From DASXHY01 sp036272195 (GTDB lineage Bacteria; Verrucomicrobiota; Verrucomicrobiia; Limisphaerales; DASXHY01), in NCBI GenBank assembly GCA_036272195.1, contig DATAZE010000026.1, forward strand, positions 20,679 through 84,678: a DNA stretch of 64,000 bases, written 5' to 3'. Below are positions 62,733 through 64,000 of the stretch, in pieces. Position 1 is the first letter of the stretch; each line of letters starts with the position of its first letter. The notes beneath the pieces were generated by a model, which was not told where the DNA came from, did no database searches, and worked only from the letters and a program-made list of their open reading frames with translations. The position numbers were made by a program, and so were the translations under genes.

Positions 62733-64000
62733 AAGCTCCCTCAAAGAACAATGCTTTGCATTCCCGACTATAACATGGTCAAGTACTTCTATTTTCAACA
62801 GTTGGCCGACTCGCATGAGATCACGAGTGACTTTTATATCAGCCTCTGATGGCTGTGGTTCACCACTCGGGTGATTGTGCATGAGAATCACCGCGGCTGC
62901 GCCCGCGATCACCGCTGCCCGGAAGACGTCCCGAGGATGGACGAGGACGGTATCCATGATGCCAATGCTCACGAGATGATGACCACGCACGCGCCGACGC
63001 GTATTGAGAATTACCACTACGAAACATTCGCAATCAGGATTAAAATAGGGATGGGTCGCCACATTCAGTCGCCAATAATCTGCTGCTTGGTCCGGTTGAA
63101 CGCATATTTTCATATTTTCCGGCACCGGGCATTCACGCAGTGCCACAACCTTGTATTCCTTCGGCTGCGGCTCACCCGGGCCCTCTTCCACTTCACGTTG
63201 AACATCGAGGATGAAGTCACAAGCTTTTTGCGCCTGTGTTGCCGCGTGAACCACAAGCCTCCGGTCATCCTTCAGCCGTTCTAACCAGCTTTGGATATAT
63301 GCTGCAGATTGATCTACTGTTTTGTTTTCGATCTCGCAATGGCCGCACAGAAACGCTGCTCCCATTTCCGCGACTAGCTCCTCGCGGCTGTATGGATCGG
63401 TTCCGAAACGTCCCGGCTCCGTGACTTCCTTCCGATTCAACCGGGACAAGTGCCCCGTGGAATGGGCCAGTTCATGGAAGAGCGTGCTGTAATATGCCTC
63501 GATGGACTCGAACACTTCCGGTTCGGGCATACTGATCTCGTCGTGAGACGGAGAATAACAGGCGCTGCTGCCGTCGTGATTGATAGGTGGCCGCTTCGGC
63601 ATACCGGCAACGATCTGCTCGCATTTCTCAATGCGCTGGAACTTTGGTGCCGGGTCAATGGTTGGAATGGTTGGAACATTGATTCCTTCGCATTGAGCGA
63701 CATTGAAGACGCTGTAATAGCGAAGGAAGGGAATGGGTTTGGCTTCGTCGTTGCCCTCCTCCTTGAATCGTTTCCAGAACACCACCGGGAAGGATCGCTC
63801 GCCCTTTTTAACGCTACCGCCAAGCAAATGAACCTGCCTGAACGTAAGCCAAAAGGGCGACGGGTATTTTGCTGCGTTAAGGAGGAACTGATTTATACCT
63901 CGGTAGGGCTTCCGACTCACGAAGTTCTGTGCCCATTGATTTGCGGCTTTCCATGGTCGGTGCCAGGGCACGGTTCCTGATTCGAGCAAGCTAATGATCC
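62718..64000 (-). CDS. ArdC-type antirestriction domain fused to RadC/JAB domain, 5-prime truncated by window edge
   Basis: The frame is open to the right edge; a TTG at 63989 is not a convincing start because in-frame sequence continues upstream. The N-terminal part matches ArdC proteins: the ssDNA-binding domain (LLESGTVPWHRPWK, GINQFLLN, PFWLTFRQV, VVFWKRF) and then a zincin-like metallopeptidase with HELAHSTGH, DPYSREELVAEMGAAFLCG and AAYIQSWLERL. The C-terminal 125 residues form a RadC domain with the JAMM motif HNHPSGEPQPSEAD. ArdC proteins protect incoming DNA from restriction and are common on mobile elements. The fusion is unusual. The last codons overlap repeat copy B. Confidence 0.92.
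   Translation of the reverse strand, partial: IISLLESGTVPWHRPWKAANQWAQNFVSRKPYRGINQFLLNAAKYPSPFWLTFRQVHLLGGSVKKGERSFPVVFWKRFKEEGNDEAKPIPFLRYYSVFNVAQCEGINVPTIPTIDPAPKFQRIEKCEQIVAGMPKRPPINHDGSSACYSPSHDEISMPEPEVFESIEAYYSTLFHELAHSTGHLSRLNRKEVTEPGRFGTDPYSREELVAEMGAAFLCGHCEIENKTVDQSAAYIQSWLERLKDDRRLVVHAATQAQKACDFILDVQREVEEGPGEPQPKEYKVVALRECPVPENMKICVQPDQAADYWRLNVATHPYFNPDCECFVVVILNTRRRVRGHHLVSIGIMDTVLVHPRDVFRAAVIAGAAAVILMHNHPSGEPQPSEADIKVTRDLMRVGQLLKIEVLDHVIVGNAKHCSLRELGYFL

Overview
This window most likely comes from a soil or freshwater member of the Verrucomicrobiota (Pedosphaera/Limisphaera-like). The evidence is a pseudopilin-like protein of the type common in that phylum, a secreted beta-helix/Ig protein with a choice-of-anchor Q motif, LPS genes alongside HPr/HprK, secreted glycoside hydrolases, and several families of dispersed palindromic repeats. 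The assignment is inferred from gene style; no rRNA or tRNA gene was seen.

Positions 1-43700 look like ordinary chromosome. On the minus strand, an ECF sigma factor is coupled to a very large mosaic anti-sigma-like/von Willebrand protein, followed by a secreted protein cut by the window edge. Next come tgt, an Rrf2 regulator, a GH5 and a GH2 glycosidase around a pseudopilin, a folate cyclo-ligase with RNase Y, a coiled-coil protein coupled to a tiny lipoprotein, a TPR protein, thrC overlapping a cystathionine gamma-synthase-type gene, a MazEF-like toxin-antitoxin pair, and mpl. The gatC...gatA-gatB genes have two unrelated membrane-protein genes between gatC and gatA. A compact kdsA-kdsC-lptC-lptA-lptB-hprK-HPr cluster follows, then a type II secretion cluster (gspE, gspL-like, gspM-like, gspD) with a beta-helix exoprotein gene downstream.

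Positions 43966-47235 hold a chromosomal integron. It has an IntI-type integrase on the minus strand, a putative attI, and at least five closely related attC sites of 99-108 bp delimiting six cassettes. The cassettes encode small mostly unknown proteins. Two adjacent cassettes are near-duplicates.

From 47236 to the right edge the genes look like an integrative element abutting the integron. It carries a large serine recombinase, a small HTH protein with a likely operator, and a VirD4/TraD-like DNA-transfer ATPase with a possible nuclease-like C-terminus. It also carries membrane/PEGA proteins and, at the right edge, an ArdC-type antirestriction domain fused to a RadC/JAB domain.

The main cargo is a complete His-Xaa-Ser (Hxs) peptide-modification locus: precursor-like hxsA with four HxS triplets, hxsD, hxsB and hxsC, plus an extra 64-residue protein gene inside the operon. 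An S1/P1 nuclease gene follows hxsA. A serine beta-lactamase-family gene is bracketed by inverted ~98-bp repeats that contain a copy of the radC 3-prime end.
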